24,531 nt of DNA from GCA-2688105 sp964499445 (lineage in GTDB: Bacteria; Chloroflexota; Dehalococcoidia; Dehalococcoidales; GCA-2688105), in assembly GCA_964499445.1 (NCBI GenBank), contig CAZCLE010000015.1:1-24531 (forward strand), read 5' to 3'. The first letter of the stretch is position 1. Every line of letters begins with the position of its first letter. The notes under the pieces are model-generated. The model ran no database searches and was not told where the DNA came from. It was given only the letters and a program-made list of their open reading frames with translations. Both the position numbers and the translations under genes were made by a program. Shown piece after piece: positions 5,503-13,802 of this stretch.

Positions 5503-6783
5503 ATGCTCACAACGGAAACACTAATACTATACTTGGCGCTTTTTTTTACTTGTCTTCTTTTGTCCGCCTTTTTTTCCAGCTCGGAGACAGCTTTTGTTTC
5601 CTTGCAAAGGATAAGGGTTGAGCACCTGGTTGAGACTGAGGTCAAAGGAGCCAAGCGAGTAGCCAGAATGATTAAAAGGCCGGAGAAGCTTCTATCCACC
5701 ATCCTGCTGGGTAATAACTTCGTCAACACGGCGGCGGCGGCCCTGGCTACAGTTATAGCCGTCTCTATCTGGGGGGAGCAGGGTATCCTAATCGCCACTA
5801 TAGGAGTAACCATACTCCTTCTGGTGTTTAGTGAAACTACCCCCAAAACCATAGCTACTCATCATGCTGAGCGGTTATCTCTAACCTTTGCTCGACCCAT
5901 TGGGTTCATATCCTGGTTGCTTACCCCCTTAGTGATAGTGCTGAGCTGGATAGCCTCAGGGCTTAGCAAGCTGGTTGGTGGGGAACCGGTGCCCCGGTCT
6001 CTGGTCAGTGAGGAGGAGATTCGCACTATGATATCGGTGGGACACAAGGAGGGGGCAGTGGAGGAGGAAGAGGCTGAGATGTTACACAAGGTTTTTGACT
6101 TTGGTGACCGCCCAGTTCGTGAGGTTATGGTGCCGCGCCCTGAGGTAGTGTGTATTGAGGAGGGCTCCAAAATAGCCGAGTTCCTTAGCCTCTATGCTGA
6201 ATCCCCTCTATCCCGCTTCCCGGTATATCAGGAAAACATGGATAACGTGGTAGGCGTCCTTTCCATAAAGGATGTGCTTATGGCTCAGGCTAAGGGGACT
6301 ATCACTGATGAGAGTGCTATTGATGACCTGGTTCGCCCGGCTTACTTTGCCCCAGAGACCAAGCGTATCAACAAACTTTTTGCCGAGATGCGTGATAAAA
6401 ACTACCGGATGGCGGTAGTGGTCGATGAGTACGGTGGCACCGCGGGCATAGTCAGCCTGAGTCGATTAGTCGAGGAAATTGTCGGTCCGGTAGGGGATGA
6501 GCTAGCTGCTGCCGAAAAGGAGTATGAGGTAATCAATGAATACACCTTCCAGATTGATGGCAGTATGCGTATTGAGGAAGCCAATGAGGAGATGGACCTG
6601 GGGTTACCCGAGGGCGATTACGAAACTGTAGCCGGCTTTGTGCTTGACCTTTTAGGGCATATCCCCAAACTGAATGACCAGCTAAGGTACAAGGGCTTAA
6701 AGCTGGTGATAACCGAAATGCGGGGGGTGAAAATCGGAAAAATCTTACTGACCAAGGAAGCCCATGCAGCGTCTGCGAGTTAG
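5503..6783 (+). CDS. CNNM/CBS domain membrane protein (CorC/HlyC family, putative Mg2+ transport)
   Basis: This 426-residue membrane protein belongs to the family linked to magnesium or cobalt efflux and once called haemolysin C. The N-terminal CNNM domain (residues 1-180) has a first transmembrane segment at about 7-27 ending in the conserved SAFFSSSETAF, and further membrane segments around 90-155. The ETTPKTIA motif is also present. Two CBS domains follow at about 205-325 (VMVPRPEVV, SRFPVYQ, VVVDEYGGTAGIVS), then a CorC_HlyC domain at the C terminus (DGSMRIEEANE, YETVAGFVLDLLGHIP). The ATG at 5503 follows GGGGTGA. The end overlaps the next gene by 20 bp, so the two are translationally coupled. 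The transported ion is inferred from the family. Confidence 0.92.
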   Translation: MLTTETLILYLALFFTCLLLSAFFSSSETAFVSLQRIRVEHLVETEVKGAKRVARMIKRPEKLLSTILLGNNFVNTAAAALATVIAVSIWGEQGILIATIGVTILLLVFSETTPKTIATHHAERLSLTFARPIGFISWLLTPLVIVLSWIASGLSKLVGGEPVPRSLVSEEEIRTMISVGHKEGAVEEEEAEMLHKVFDFGDRPVREVMVPRPEVVCIEEGSKIAEFLSLYAESPLSRFPVYQENMDNVVGVLSIKDVLMAQAKGTITDESAIDDLVRPAYFAPETKRINKLFAEMRDKNYRMAVVVDEYGGTAGIVSLSRLVEEIVGPVGDELAAAEKEYEVINEYTFQIDGSMRIEEANEEMDLGLPEGDYETVAGFVLDLLGHIPKLNDQLRYKGLKLVITEMRGVKIGKILLTKEAHAASAS

Positions 6784-7411
6784 GTTCCGCCGAGGAGAGG
6801 AAGTAAAGTTCATCTCTCACCTTGACATAATGCGTCTGTGGCAAAGAGCATTTCACCGAGCCGGGGTAGCCCTGGCCTACTCAGAGGGATTTAATCCCCA
6901 CCCCCGAATGTCGCTGGCGGTACCCTTAGCCTTAGGGGTAACCAGTGAAGCCGAGCTAATGGATGTCCTTTGCAGTGGACAGGTTTCTCCACACTGGTTC
7001 ACCGGTGCCGTAAGCCAGCAGCTGCCGCCCGGCATTGAAATACTGCAGGTGTATAACATAGACCTGAGTCAGCCATCTTTACCATCACAGGTTCGCTTTG
7101 TCGAATATGAGGTTGAAGTAGAAACCGAAACGGAGCAAAAGGATACAGAAGCCGCCATTGCCGGCTTACTCTCGGTAAAGCACCTCCCGTGGCAACACCA
7201 GAGGGATACCGGCCCACGAAACTACGACCTGAGGGCTTTAATTGATGACCTATGGCTAATCAGGTGGCACCAGCCCTGTTGTACTCTAGGTATGAGGTTA
7301 CGTTGTGATAGCAGTGGTGCGGGAAGACCGGAGCAGGTTGCCTTAGCCCTGGGCTTTACCCATCATCCACAGTCAATACTCCGCACCAAACTTATCCTGA
7401 AAACAGGTTAA
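6764..7411 (+). CDS. TIGR03936 / DUF2344 family protein (radical-SAM-linked)
   Basis: This 215-residue protein starts MQRLRVRFRRGEEVKFISHLD and continues LWQRAFHRAG...YSEGFNPHPRMSLAVPLALGV, the signature of the DUF2344 domain. In many bacteria this domain is encoded next to, or fused to, the C terminus of a B12-dependent radical SAM protein of uncertain function. Here it stands alone with no radical SAM gene in view. It overlaps the CNNM gene by 20 bp and is followed by the M48 protease gene 12 bp later, so it sits inside the operon. The family's biochemical role is not known to me. Confidence 0.88.
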   Translation: MQRLRVRFRRGEEVKFISHLDIMRLWQRAFHRAGVALAYSEGFNPHPRMSLAVPLALGVTSEAELMDVLCSGQVSPHWFTGAVSQQLPPGIEILQVYNIDLSQPSLPSQVRFVEYEVEVETETEQKDTEAAIAGLLSVKHLPWQHQRDTGPRNYDLRALIDDLWLIRWHQPCCTLGMRLRCDSSGAGRPEQVALALGFTHHPQSILRTKLILKTG

Positions 7412-7423
7412 CCAGCACTGAAT

Positions 7424-8578
7424 ATGTCTCAGCCTAACCAAAGCCATGAACAAGAGCCAGCCTTAGACCCGGTAAGGCAGGAGAAGGCAAAAAACTACGC
7501 TAGAGCCAGGCGGTGGTTAGCCTTCGGCGATTTGGCTCTAGCCGGTATTTTGTTGTTGCTCCTGGTGTTTAGTGGTCTTTCCCAGAGGTTAACCGGGCTG
7601 TTTACGCTACCGGTAGTCCCCGGAGCTAGCCTTTATCTGGTTATGCTGATGGTAGCCTACGGGGTGCTATCAGCGCCGCTAAGCTACTATGGTGGCTTTG
7701 TCCTGCCCCGCCACTATGGACTGTCCATTCAGAAGCTCACCGGCTGGCTAGGTGATAAAGCCAAGGCGGGGATATTGGGTCTGGCCTTCGGTGCTGGAAT
7801 GGTGGCTGTTATCTACTGGTTTATTACCAGCTTCCCCGCCATGTGGTGGCTACTTAGCTGGGGCGTGGTGGTTCTGCTCAGCTTAATACTGACCAATCTA
7901 GCCCCGGTGATTATTGTGCCCCTCTTCTTCAAGATGGAGCCACTCAGTAACACCGACCTTAGGCTGAGGCTGGAGCAACTGGCCCAGCGAGCCCGGGTGA
8001 GGGTTCGTGGTATCTATATTATAGAGCTGAGCAGTAAAGGCACTACCGCTAATGCTGCCTTGATGGGACTAGGTAACACCAGACGAATTGTTCTTGGTGA
8101 TACCCTTCTCCAGCGCTACTCACCGCCGGAGATTGAAGTAATTTTAGCTCACGAGCTGGGGCATCACCTCCGTAACGATATCTTGAGACTCTTGGTAATA
8201 CAGTCAGCTATATGGTTGATTGGATTTTATCTCGCCGACCTTGTCCTGAAAGCCAGTGTAATGCCGTTAGGCTTTAATGGTATAGCCGACATAGCCGCTC
8301 TCCCCCTGCTAATGCTAATATTTTCCATAATCAGCCTGCTGATAGCCCCTCTGGCCAATACCTACAGTCGTCATATAGAAGTGGCAGCTGATGACTATGC
8401 CCTGAGATTGACCGATAACCCCAAATCATTTATTAATACTATGACCAAGCTGGCTGACCAGAATCTGTCTGAGGCTCAGCCCAGCCGGTGGGTGGAGCTT
8501 CTAATCTATGACCACCCCTGTTACACTAAGAGAGTAGAGCATGCCCGTTATTACGCAACGCATAGGGGCGAAGTATAA
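7424..8578 (+). CDS. M48 family (Ste24/HtpX-like) membrane zinc metalloprotease
   Basis: This 384-residue integral membrane protease has its catalytic zinc site at HELGHH (residues 243-248) and the third ligand in EVAADDYAL (E319), the standard M48 arrangement. Hydrophobic segments fall at about 31-50, 66-84, 113-135, 140-165, 255-275 and 290-312. The layout resembles CAAX prenyl protease 1 (Ste24) more than short HtpX proteins. In bacteria such enzymes usually act in membrane protein quality control; the substrate cannot be told from sequence. The C-terminal part (ADQNLSEAQPSRWVELL, then YDHPCYTKR) is typical of Ste24-type enzymes. The stop is four bases before the tilS start, so the two are almost certainly co-translated. 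Confidence 0.93.
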   Translation: MSQPNQSHEQEPALDPVRQEKAKNYARARRWLAFGDLALAGILLLLLVFSGLSQRLTGLFTLPVVPGASLYLVMLMVAYGVLSAPLSYYGGFVLPRHYGLSIQKLTGWLGDKAKAGILGLAFGAGMVAVIYWFITSFPAMWWLLSWGVVVLLSLILTNLAPVIIVPLFFKMEPLSNTDLRLRLEQLAQRARVRVRGIYIIELSSKGTTANAALMGLGNTRRIVLGDTLLQRYSPPEIEVILAHELGHHLRNDILRLLVIQSAIWLIGFYLADLVLKASVMPLGFNGIADIAALPLLMLIFSIISLLIAPLANTYSRHIEVAADDYALRLTDNPKSFINTMTKLADQNLSEAQPSRWVELLIYDHPCYTKRVEHARYYATHRGEV

Positions 8579-8582
8579 ACAG

Positions 8583-10121
8583 ATGACGAAGAAGGAAGGG
8601 AATCAACAGCCGTTGGAGCCGAGGGTGATGAGCTTTATCCAGAAACACCACCTGGTATCAAGCCAGCACTGTCTATTGGTGGCGGTATCCGGTGGAGCGG
8701 ATTCAGTCTGCCTGCTCCATATCCTGGATAAACTCAAGGAGGAGATGGGCATAAGGCTGCATGTGGCTCACCTTAACCACCAGCTGCGGGGGGCTGAGTC
8801 TGAGGCTGATGCCCGGTATGTTTCCGACCTGGCTCACCGTCTGGGTATCCCGGTTACTGTGGAACAGCGTGATGTAAAAGCCTATCACGCCCGGCAACAT
8901 TGTTCGTTAGAAGAGGCAGCCCGTGAGGTAAGGTATACCTTCCTGGCTGAGGTAGCTAAGGCTATCGGCGCTGACCGGGTGGCAGTAGGTCATACTACTG
9001 ACGACCACATAGAGACCATACTGATGCATCTAGTTCGGGGAACGGGAACCAGGGGGCTTCGGGGATTACAACCAAGCAGTCGGTGGCAGTCTTTGGGGAA
9101 TAGCTTCACTATAGTCAGACCTTTGCTGGAGGTAAGACGGGAGGAGACCGTCAGCTATTGCCAACAGCACCAGCTTGTGCCCAGAATGGATGCCTCCAAC
9201 CTGTCACTATCGCCACTAAGAAATAGAATTCGTCACAAGCTCCTGCCCCTCCTGCAGGGCTATAACCCGGGGGTAGCGGCAGCCCTGCTCCGGACGGCTC
9301 GTATTGCTGGTGATGACCTCGCCTTTCTTGATGGAGAGAGCGCCCGATTATGGGGTGAGGTTGCCCGAGAAGAGGGGAACACAGTTATTTTGGACAAGAA
9401 AGGTTTTCTTGAGTTACCCCCCGCCCTTAAACGCCACCTGCTTCGAACCTCCATAGAGAAGTTGTTAGGTAATCTCAAGGATATTGAGACGCGCCATATT
9501 GAGGAAATAATGGATGCCGTAACCAAGCCAGCCGGTAAGAGGCTCAGCCTGCCCGGAGGCTTAACCTTTTCCATAGAATACGATAGATGCCTGATAGGTC
9601 AAGACCCGGCGGATTTATCCCCCTTTCCTATTCTGGAAGAAGAGTTTCCGCTAAAGGTGCCGGGGGAAACGCTAATACCAGGCTGGCACATAGAGGCAAG
9701 CATCATACCACCAGAAGCTAAGAAAGATGACGCCGGTGGCTACATCAGGGGAAGCGTGAAGGGGCGGAGCCCCTTCAAAACCTACATCTCCCCCTCTCCT
9801 TTGAAGGAGAGGGGGACTAAGGGGGTGAGGTTGATAGACAATATCCTTACCGCCTATTTTGACCTTGACCAGATCGGCGATAAACTGATGGTGCGAAGTC
9901 GTAAGCGCGGTGATAAGTTTCAGCCACTGGGTATGAGCCAGCCCAAGAAGCTGGGGGAGTTTATGATTGACGCCAAAATCCCTCACGCCTGGCGGGAGAG
10001 AATCCCCGTCGTCTGCTCACCGAGTCATATCCTGTGGGTGGTCGGCTGGCGCATAGACGAAGGGGTAAAGGTTACCGAAGCTACCAAACAGATTCTGTGT
10101 CTGGAATTTGAGCGGGGCTAG
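8583..10121 (+). CDS. tilS: tRNA(Ile)-lysidine synthetase TilS with in-frame repeat insert
   Basis: TilS uses ATP to convert C34 of tRNA-Ile(CAU) to lysidine so that it reads AUA. The PP-loop SGGADS near residue 39 marks the N-terminal ATPase domain; HLNHQLRGAESEADARYV, GHTTDDHIETILMHLVRGTG and the RNRIRHKLLPLL segment follow. The C-terminal domain is clear: RSRKRGDKFQPLGM to WVVGWRIDEGVK. The chosen ATG (8583) lies four bases after the protease stop and gives 512 residues; the frame is open back to 8541. Roughly residues 391-421 (RGSVKGRSPFKTYISP, then SPLKERGTKG) are encoded by a dispersed palindromic element, not by normal tilS sequence. The insert sits at the linker before the C-terminal domain. 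The 3' end overlaps the PrsW-like gene by four bases. Confidence 0.95.
   Translation: MTKKEGNQQPLEPRVMSFIQKHHLVSSQHCLLVAVSGGADSVCLLHILDKLKEEMGIRLHVAHLNHQLRGAESEADARYVSDLAHRLGIPVTVEQRDVKAYHARQHCSLEEAAREVRYTFLAEVAKAIGADRVAVGHTTDDHIETILMHLVRGTGTRGLRGLQPSSRWQSLGNSFTIVRPLLEVRREETVSYCQQHQLVPRMDASNLSLSPLRNRIRHKLLPLLQGYNPGVAAALLRTARIAGDDLAFLDGESARLWGEVAREEGNTVILDKKGFLELPPALKRHLLRTSIEKLLGNLKDIETRHIEEIMDAVTKPAGKRLSLPGGLTFSIEYDRCLIGQDPADLSPFPILEEEFPLKVPGETLIPGWHIEASIIPPEAKKDDAGGYIRGSVKGRSPFKTYISPSPLKERGTKGVRLIDNILTAYFDLDQIGDKLMVRSRKRGDKFQPLGMSQPKKLGEFMIDAKIPHAWRERIPVVCSPSHILWVVGWRIDEGVKVTEATKQILCLEFERG
9758..9847 (+). repeat. Dispersed two-hairpin element inside tilS
   Basis: Hairpin A is GAAGGGGC-GGA-GCCCCTTC (9758-9776). 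Hairpin B has perfect 12-bp arms at 9790-9801 and 9804-9815. The family tail follows: ACTAAGGGGGTGAGGTTGA to CAATATCC. This is the same layout as the copies near 1859 and 11061. In this copy the tilS frame avoids the stop codon that TAAGGGGG would give in another phase, so translation passes through. Confidence 0.9.
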
Positions 10122-10915
10122 GCTTCTGACACGGCTATTTCGGCGGGCTTTCTCCAGCGCAGCCATAAAGCGGCGGCGGTTACCAGCATTGCCCACACGG
10201 CGGCAAATATTTCCAGTTGAATGTCTGTAAGAAGCCCTGATTGGAGGGCAATAACGCTGTAGTTCAAGAAGCCGTGCAAAAAAGAGGCTAGGAGGTAGAA
10301 CTGCCATCCCCAAGCCCTAGCCAGACCATATCCGGCTAGCGCACTAACAGCAATATGGAAGGCTACGGTGAAGAATCGCTCCCAAAATCCAGCCAGTGCC
10401 ACCAGCCCGTTAGTTTGTACAGCTTCCCAGCTCCAGCCAGAGGCAAAGATAGTATTATGCACCCACTGCGCTTCAAAGATACCAAATCCCACCCCGGCAA
10501 CCGCCCCGATTGCCAGCCCCAGTTTGGGGTCAATACTCCTGCCCTTACGCCACCAGTAGACAACCACTGGCACCAGCTTTGCCCCTTCCTGAACCAGTCC
10601 GCTAAGGAGTACAGCTGGTATTCCAGCTAGCAGAAGCCAGCGCACGAGAACCTCCTGGCTCCAGAAGTGATTCAGTGCTTGCCCGCTCCAGAACTGGAGG
10701 GGAATTTGAATAAAGGCAACAGCAACCCAGGCCAGAATGGCACTGGCGACGAGGACTGCCCAGGCCCATGGTTTCTTCAGGATTGGCGTCCAGTAGGGAG
10801 TAAACCAGATGGCGCCAAAGACTATAGCCAGCCCAATCCCCAAGAGCAGTTGGGTCCACAAGATACCAGGGAAGATGAACCCGGAGACAAAGAAGCCAAT
10901 CATCTGTTCTACCAT
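10118..10915 (-). CDS. PrsW/CPBP-like intramembrane protease family protein
   Basis: This 265-residue protein is almost entirely membrane-embedded, with about eight hydrophobic helices. Conserved polar motifs inside helices match the PrsW/YhfC type: VQEGAKLVPVVVYW near residue 110 (E and K), GFGIFEAQWVH near 143-153, AFHIAVSALAGYGLA near 186-200, and FLHGFLNY near 213-220. Related enzymes cleave membrane-anchored substrates such as anti-sigma factors. Catalysis is inferred from motifs, and the substrate is unknown. GGAGG lies five bases before the ATG at 10915. It is convergent with tilS (4-bp overlap) and lies downstream of the NAD-salvage gene on the same strand, separated by a palindromic element. 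Confidence 0.75.
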   Translation of the reverse strand: MVEQMIGFFVSGFIFPGILWTQLLLGIGLAIVFGAIWFTPYWTPILKKPWAWAVLVASAILAWVAVAFIQIPLQFWSGQALNHFWSQEVLVRWLLLAGIPAVLLSGLVQEGAKLVPVVVYWWRKGRSIDPKLGLAIGAVAGVGFGIFEAQWVHNTIFASGWSWEAVQTNGLVALAGFWERFFTVAFHIAVSALAGYGLARAWGWQFYLLASFLHGFLNYSVIALQSGLLTDIQLEIFAAVWAMLVTAAALWLRWRKPAEIAVSEA

Positions 10916-10984
10916 GATGTCCTCCGTTTATTCAATAATTATCAGCTTCACCATATAGGTCGTTTATAGTCGTTTATAAGGGTA

Positions 10985-11113
10985 GGTTGAAGGGGCGAAG
11001 CCCCCAACAATGATATGGGGTGTTTAAGAGGGGCGGTAGCCCCTCTTTTTAAATATTCTTCCCCCTCTCCTTTGAAGGAGAGGGGGACCAAGGGGGTGAG
11101 GTAGAAAATAATC
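10985..11113 (+). repeat. Dispersed two-hairpin element, intergenic copy
   Basis: This copy has three hairpins. They are GGGGC-GAA-GCCCC (10992-11004), AAGAGGGGC-GGTA-GCCCCTCTT followed by TTT (11026-11050), and the large one with perfect 12-bp arms at 11061-11072 and 11075-11086. The tail ACCAAGGGGGTGAGGTAGA then AATAATCTCC ends it. It fills the 200 bp between the NAD-salvage gene and the PrsW-like gene. On the minus strand it could attenuate read-through from the upstream gene. Confidence 0.88.
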
Positions 11114-11116
11114 TCC

Positions 11117-12646
11117 TTACATCACCCGCTTGAGTTTGGGATTAGGGGTAATACCGGGGATTCGGCCCCGTTTAGCAATCGGTTTGCCTTCTACCTCGTG
11201 CAGGTCGGCGGTAAAATCAATCGGCTTAGCCCCGCTGATGTAGCTGCCGACACCAAAGCCATCAACCGGAGCCCCGCTCTCAATATAGTATCTAATCCGT
11301 TCCGGGTTCAGGCCACCACTGACAAAAATCTTTACCTTTTTGAAGCCGGCTAAATCCAGTCTGGCTCTTACCTCCTTGACTAGGTCAGCAGTAACCCCGC
11401 CCCGCTCGCCAGGGGTATCAAGTCGGACACTATCAAGCTTTCCCCCCAGCGCCTGAGCCACGCGCAGGCTCTCCTCAGCCTCATCCTTAAAGGTATCGAC
11501 CAGAGAAATACGGGGCACCTCAGTCGGCATATACTTGTCAAAGGCAATAGTGGCTTTAACCGTATCACCCATAATTATAATCAGGGCATGAGGCATACTC
11601 CCCTTGGGTTCAATCCCAGCCAGCTTGGCGCCAACTATACTGGAGCAGCTGTCGCAACCGCCAACAATAGCCGAATATTCCATTACGCCCACTACTGAGG
11701 GGTGAACATGGCGGGCACCGAAGCTGATGATGGGTATCCCTCTGGCGGCTTCCGCACACTCGCTGGCGGCGGTGGCCCAACCACTACCGGCAGCTAGAAT
11801 ACCATCTATAGCTGTTTCATACACCCCGTAGCTCTGATAGGGAGCAGTTATGCGCAGCACCACTTCCTTCTTAGTCATTGCTTCACCCTCAGCCAGAGCC
11901 CATACCTCACGGTTGTCCTCAGGTAAAACCCGGGACAGCAGAGCTTTGACCTCTTCTATGCCACAGAGTATCCCCGCCCGGCTGGCGAATACCTCCAGAG
12001 TAGCTACCGGGTTAAGCGCCTCGTGACGCAATATATCTATAGCGCGGGCAAAGTAGATATCAGCTGTCTCTCCGGATAAAACATCTTCGGTAGGTTCGAA
12101 TTTAGCTGGCTTAACCTGACTAACCTTAAAGCTGGTTAGCTTTGCTCCCAGTGTCTTCTCCATATATTCCAGAGCCAGGCGGTGTGCCCCTTCGTTAAAG
12201 GAGGCAACGCAGTCAACGGGCACCTCCACCTCATAGTCACGAGCCTTAGCGTCGGCTACAGTTTGCAACACACAAATATCGGTGCATATACCACAAACAA
12301 TCAACTTTTCTGGCTTGAGCTGGCGCAGTTTTTCCTCCAGTGGGGTATCAAAAAAGCTGCTGAAACGCCTTTTGGGTATCATCTCACCGGGGTAGTCGGC
12401 TAATTCAGGGACGCTCTCGGTTTCGACGGTACCCTCAATGCAGTGGGGGGGGAACATTTTGAACTCTAGGTCATCGGGAGCATGGTGGTCGCAAATGAAG
12501 AATACCTTTGAACCCTGGGCGAGTTCCTGCTCCAGAAGACCCTGAATGTTGGGGATGATGCTGCGGGCTTTGCGCCCACAGTAGGCAGGGTAACCCTTTT
12601 CCAGGAAACCCTTTATCATGTCTATCACTAAAACTGCATTAGCCAT
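11117..12646 (-). CDS. Nicotinamidase-nicotinate phosphoribosyltransferase fusion
   Basis: This 509-residue protein appears to join two successive steps of NAD salvage: nicotinamide to nicotinate, then nicotinate to nicotinate mononucleotide. Residues 1-175 form an isochorismatase-fold nicotinamidase with D9 (VLVIDMIKGF), K92 (IPKRRFSSF) and nucleophile C125 (GICTDICVLQT). Metal ligands are in CDHHAP (residues 52-57) and PPHC (H68). Residues from about 185 to the end match nicotinate phosphoribosyltransferase: ITAPYQSYG, SFGARHVHPSVVGVMEYSAI, RLDTPGERGG, IFVSGGLNPERI and FGVGSYISGA. Each half is close to full length and no stop or frameshift separates them. It is the last gene of the purine block, 17 bp after the GalT/HIT-like gene. 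Both activities are inferred from motifs; substrate channelling is speculative. Confidence 0.9.
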   Translation of the reverse strand: MANAVLVIDMIKGFLEKGYPAYCGRKARSIIPNIQGLLEQELAQGSKVFFICDHHAPDDLEFKMFPPHCIEGTVETESVPELADYPGEMIPKRRFSSFFDTPLEEKLRQLKPEKLIVCGICTDICVLQTVADAKARDYEVEVPVDCVASFNEGAHRLALEYMEKTLGAKLTSFKVSQVKPAKFEPTEDVLSGETADIYFARAIDILRHEALNPVATLEVFASRAGILCGIEEVKALLSRVLPEDNREVWALAEGEAMTKKEVVLRITAPYQSYGVYETAIDGILAAGSGWATAASECAEAARGIPIISFGARHVHPSVVGVMEYSAIVGGCDSCSSIVGAKLAGIEPKGSMPHALIIIMGDTVKATIAFDKYMPTEVPRISLVDTFKDEAEESLRVAQALGGKLDSVRLDTPGERGGVTADLVKEVRARLDLAGFKKVKIFVSGGLNPERIRYYIESGAPVDGFGVGSYISGAKPIDFTADLHEVEGKPIAKRGRIPGITPNPKLKRVM

Positions 12647-12663
12647 AGCCTTCCCTCACTATT

Positions 12664-13755
12664 TTAGTCTAAGTGTTGACGCAGTTGCCGGGCTAACTCT
12701 AATGGGTCGCTAGCGACAACACTGGCAGCATAAATCTCTACACCACCTACATCTGAAGCCCGACTATTGAGGTTACCTCTATCTAATACCCGCACCATTA
12801 CCGGGAAGCCCTCCCAGCTCTCCTCAGTTTCAGCCAGTGGTGGTGTTACCAAGCCAAGATTAAAACTGGTTACACCTATACCGTCCCTAAGACAAGCCAG
12901 CACCTCGTAGATTCTCTCCTTAAGGGAAAGATTTAGCTCGTCGGCTATAAGTATAACCTCATTATCCCGGAATGGGGTCAGACTGGCAATGATTTTGACT
13001 CCTCCCTTGTCCAGGGCACAGCCTACCGAGTGGTGAACCCGAAACAGGTCGGTAAAATAGTTTGAGCCATAATCTTGCCGGTAGCTCAGGGCAGCCCGTC
13101 GCAGTCCCTCAATTTTAGCATAGTGCCTTCCCTCGGTCAGCATCATCTGGGCATGTCCATGAACTATAGAGGCGCCAGCCCGCCATAGATTATTCCAGGT
13201 GAAGAAGAAATACTTGGCTTGAGGCTGTTTAGCCTGTGCCCTCTTGGCCCACTCCCAGCCAACATCAATATAGTCAATAACCTGCTCTCTGGAAAACTGA
13301 AGGGGATTAAATTCGTTAAAAATCACCATGCCGTGTAATCCGTCGTACTTGGCAATGTTGCTGGCGGTAACGCAATACTTGCCGACCACCCGCCCAAAGA
13401 GGTCTTCGGGGGTATTCTCCTCAGGGTAACGGAACGAATCCTTTTGGCTAGCCTCGAGAAGCCGGGTATCAATACTCTCTGTCTCATTAACCTCAATGGG
13501 GCGGGAGTCTCGTAACCGGTTAAATAATGACCCCTCGGCGGTTACCAGATTGGTTACCTTGACAATCTTTTGTTTGGTGACGGCTTCTACCGAGCCGAAC
13601 TGCTGTCTAACCCAGGGCTGCATAGGCTGGGGGGTGCGCAGTTCGCCGACAGTGGTAGTAACCGCATATATCCGACGGAACCGCTCCTTTTCGTCGGCGG
13701 GCAGGGAGTCTACTATTTCCTCTAAATTGGTAATACTCGGATTGGTTATGGTCAT
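12664..13755 (-). CDS. GalT/HIT-superfamily nucleotidyltransferase-like protein
   Basis: This 363-residue protein carries the HIT-type active-site motif IVHGHAQMML (HGHAQ at residues 199-203), close to the HPHGQ of galactose-1-phosphate uridylyltransferases and the HxHxQ of Ap4A phosphorylases. Supporting context is HGMVIFNEFNPLQFS about 50 residues earlier, the usual place for the family's conserved phosphate and sugar contacts. No cysteine zinc site of the GalT type is obvious. The substrate is unknown. A location between purH and an NAD-salvage fusion makes an adenine-nucleotide or dinucleotide substrate worth considering. There is a weak AAAGG ribosome binding site before the ATG at 13755. 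It follows purH by 47 bp. Confidence 0.75.
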   Translation of the reverse strand: MTITNPSITNLEEIVDSLPADEKERFRRIYAVTTTVGELRTPQPMQPWVRQQFGSVEAVTKQKIVKVTNLVTAEGSLFNRLRDSRPIEVNETESIDTRLLEASQKDSFRYPEENTPEDLFGRVVGKYCVTASNIAKYDGLHGMVIFNEFNPLQFSREQVIDYIDVGWEWAKRAQAKQPQAKYFFFTWNNLWRAGASIVHGHAQMMLTEGRHYAKIEGLRRAALSYRQDYGSNYFTDLFRVHHSVGCALDKGGVKIIASLTPFRDNEVILIADELNLSLKERIYEVLACLRDGIGVTSFNLGLVTPPLAETEESWEGFPVMVRVLDRGNLNSRASDVGGVEIYAASVVASDPLELARQLRQHLD

Positions 13756-13802
13756 AGCCTTTATCTGTCTAGTTTAAGTTAATCATCCTTTCCCATTTTC
13801 TT

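Noticed and set aside
9260..9986. Two 104-codon minus-strand frames inside tilS
   Set aside because: Both are antisense to intact, conserved tilS domains and have no start signals.
10355..10859. Several 60-100 codon frames on both strands within the PrsW-like gene
   Set aside because: They are shadows of the membrane protein frame, which has a ribosome binding site, membrane helices and conserved motifs.
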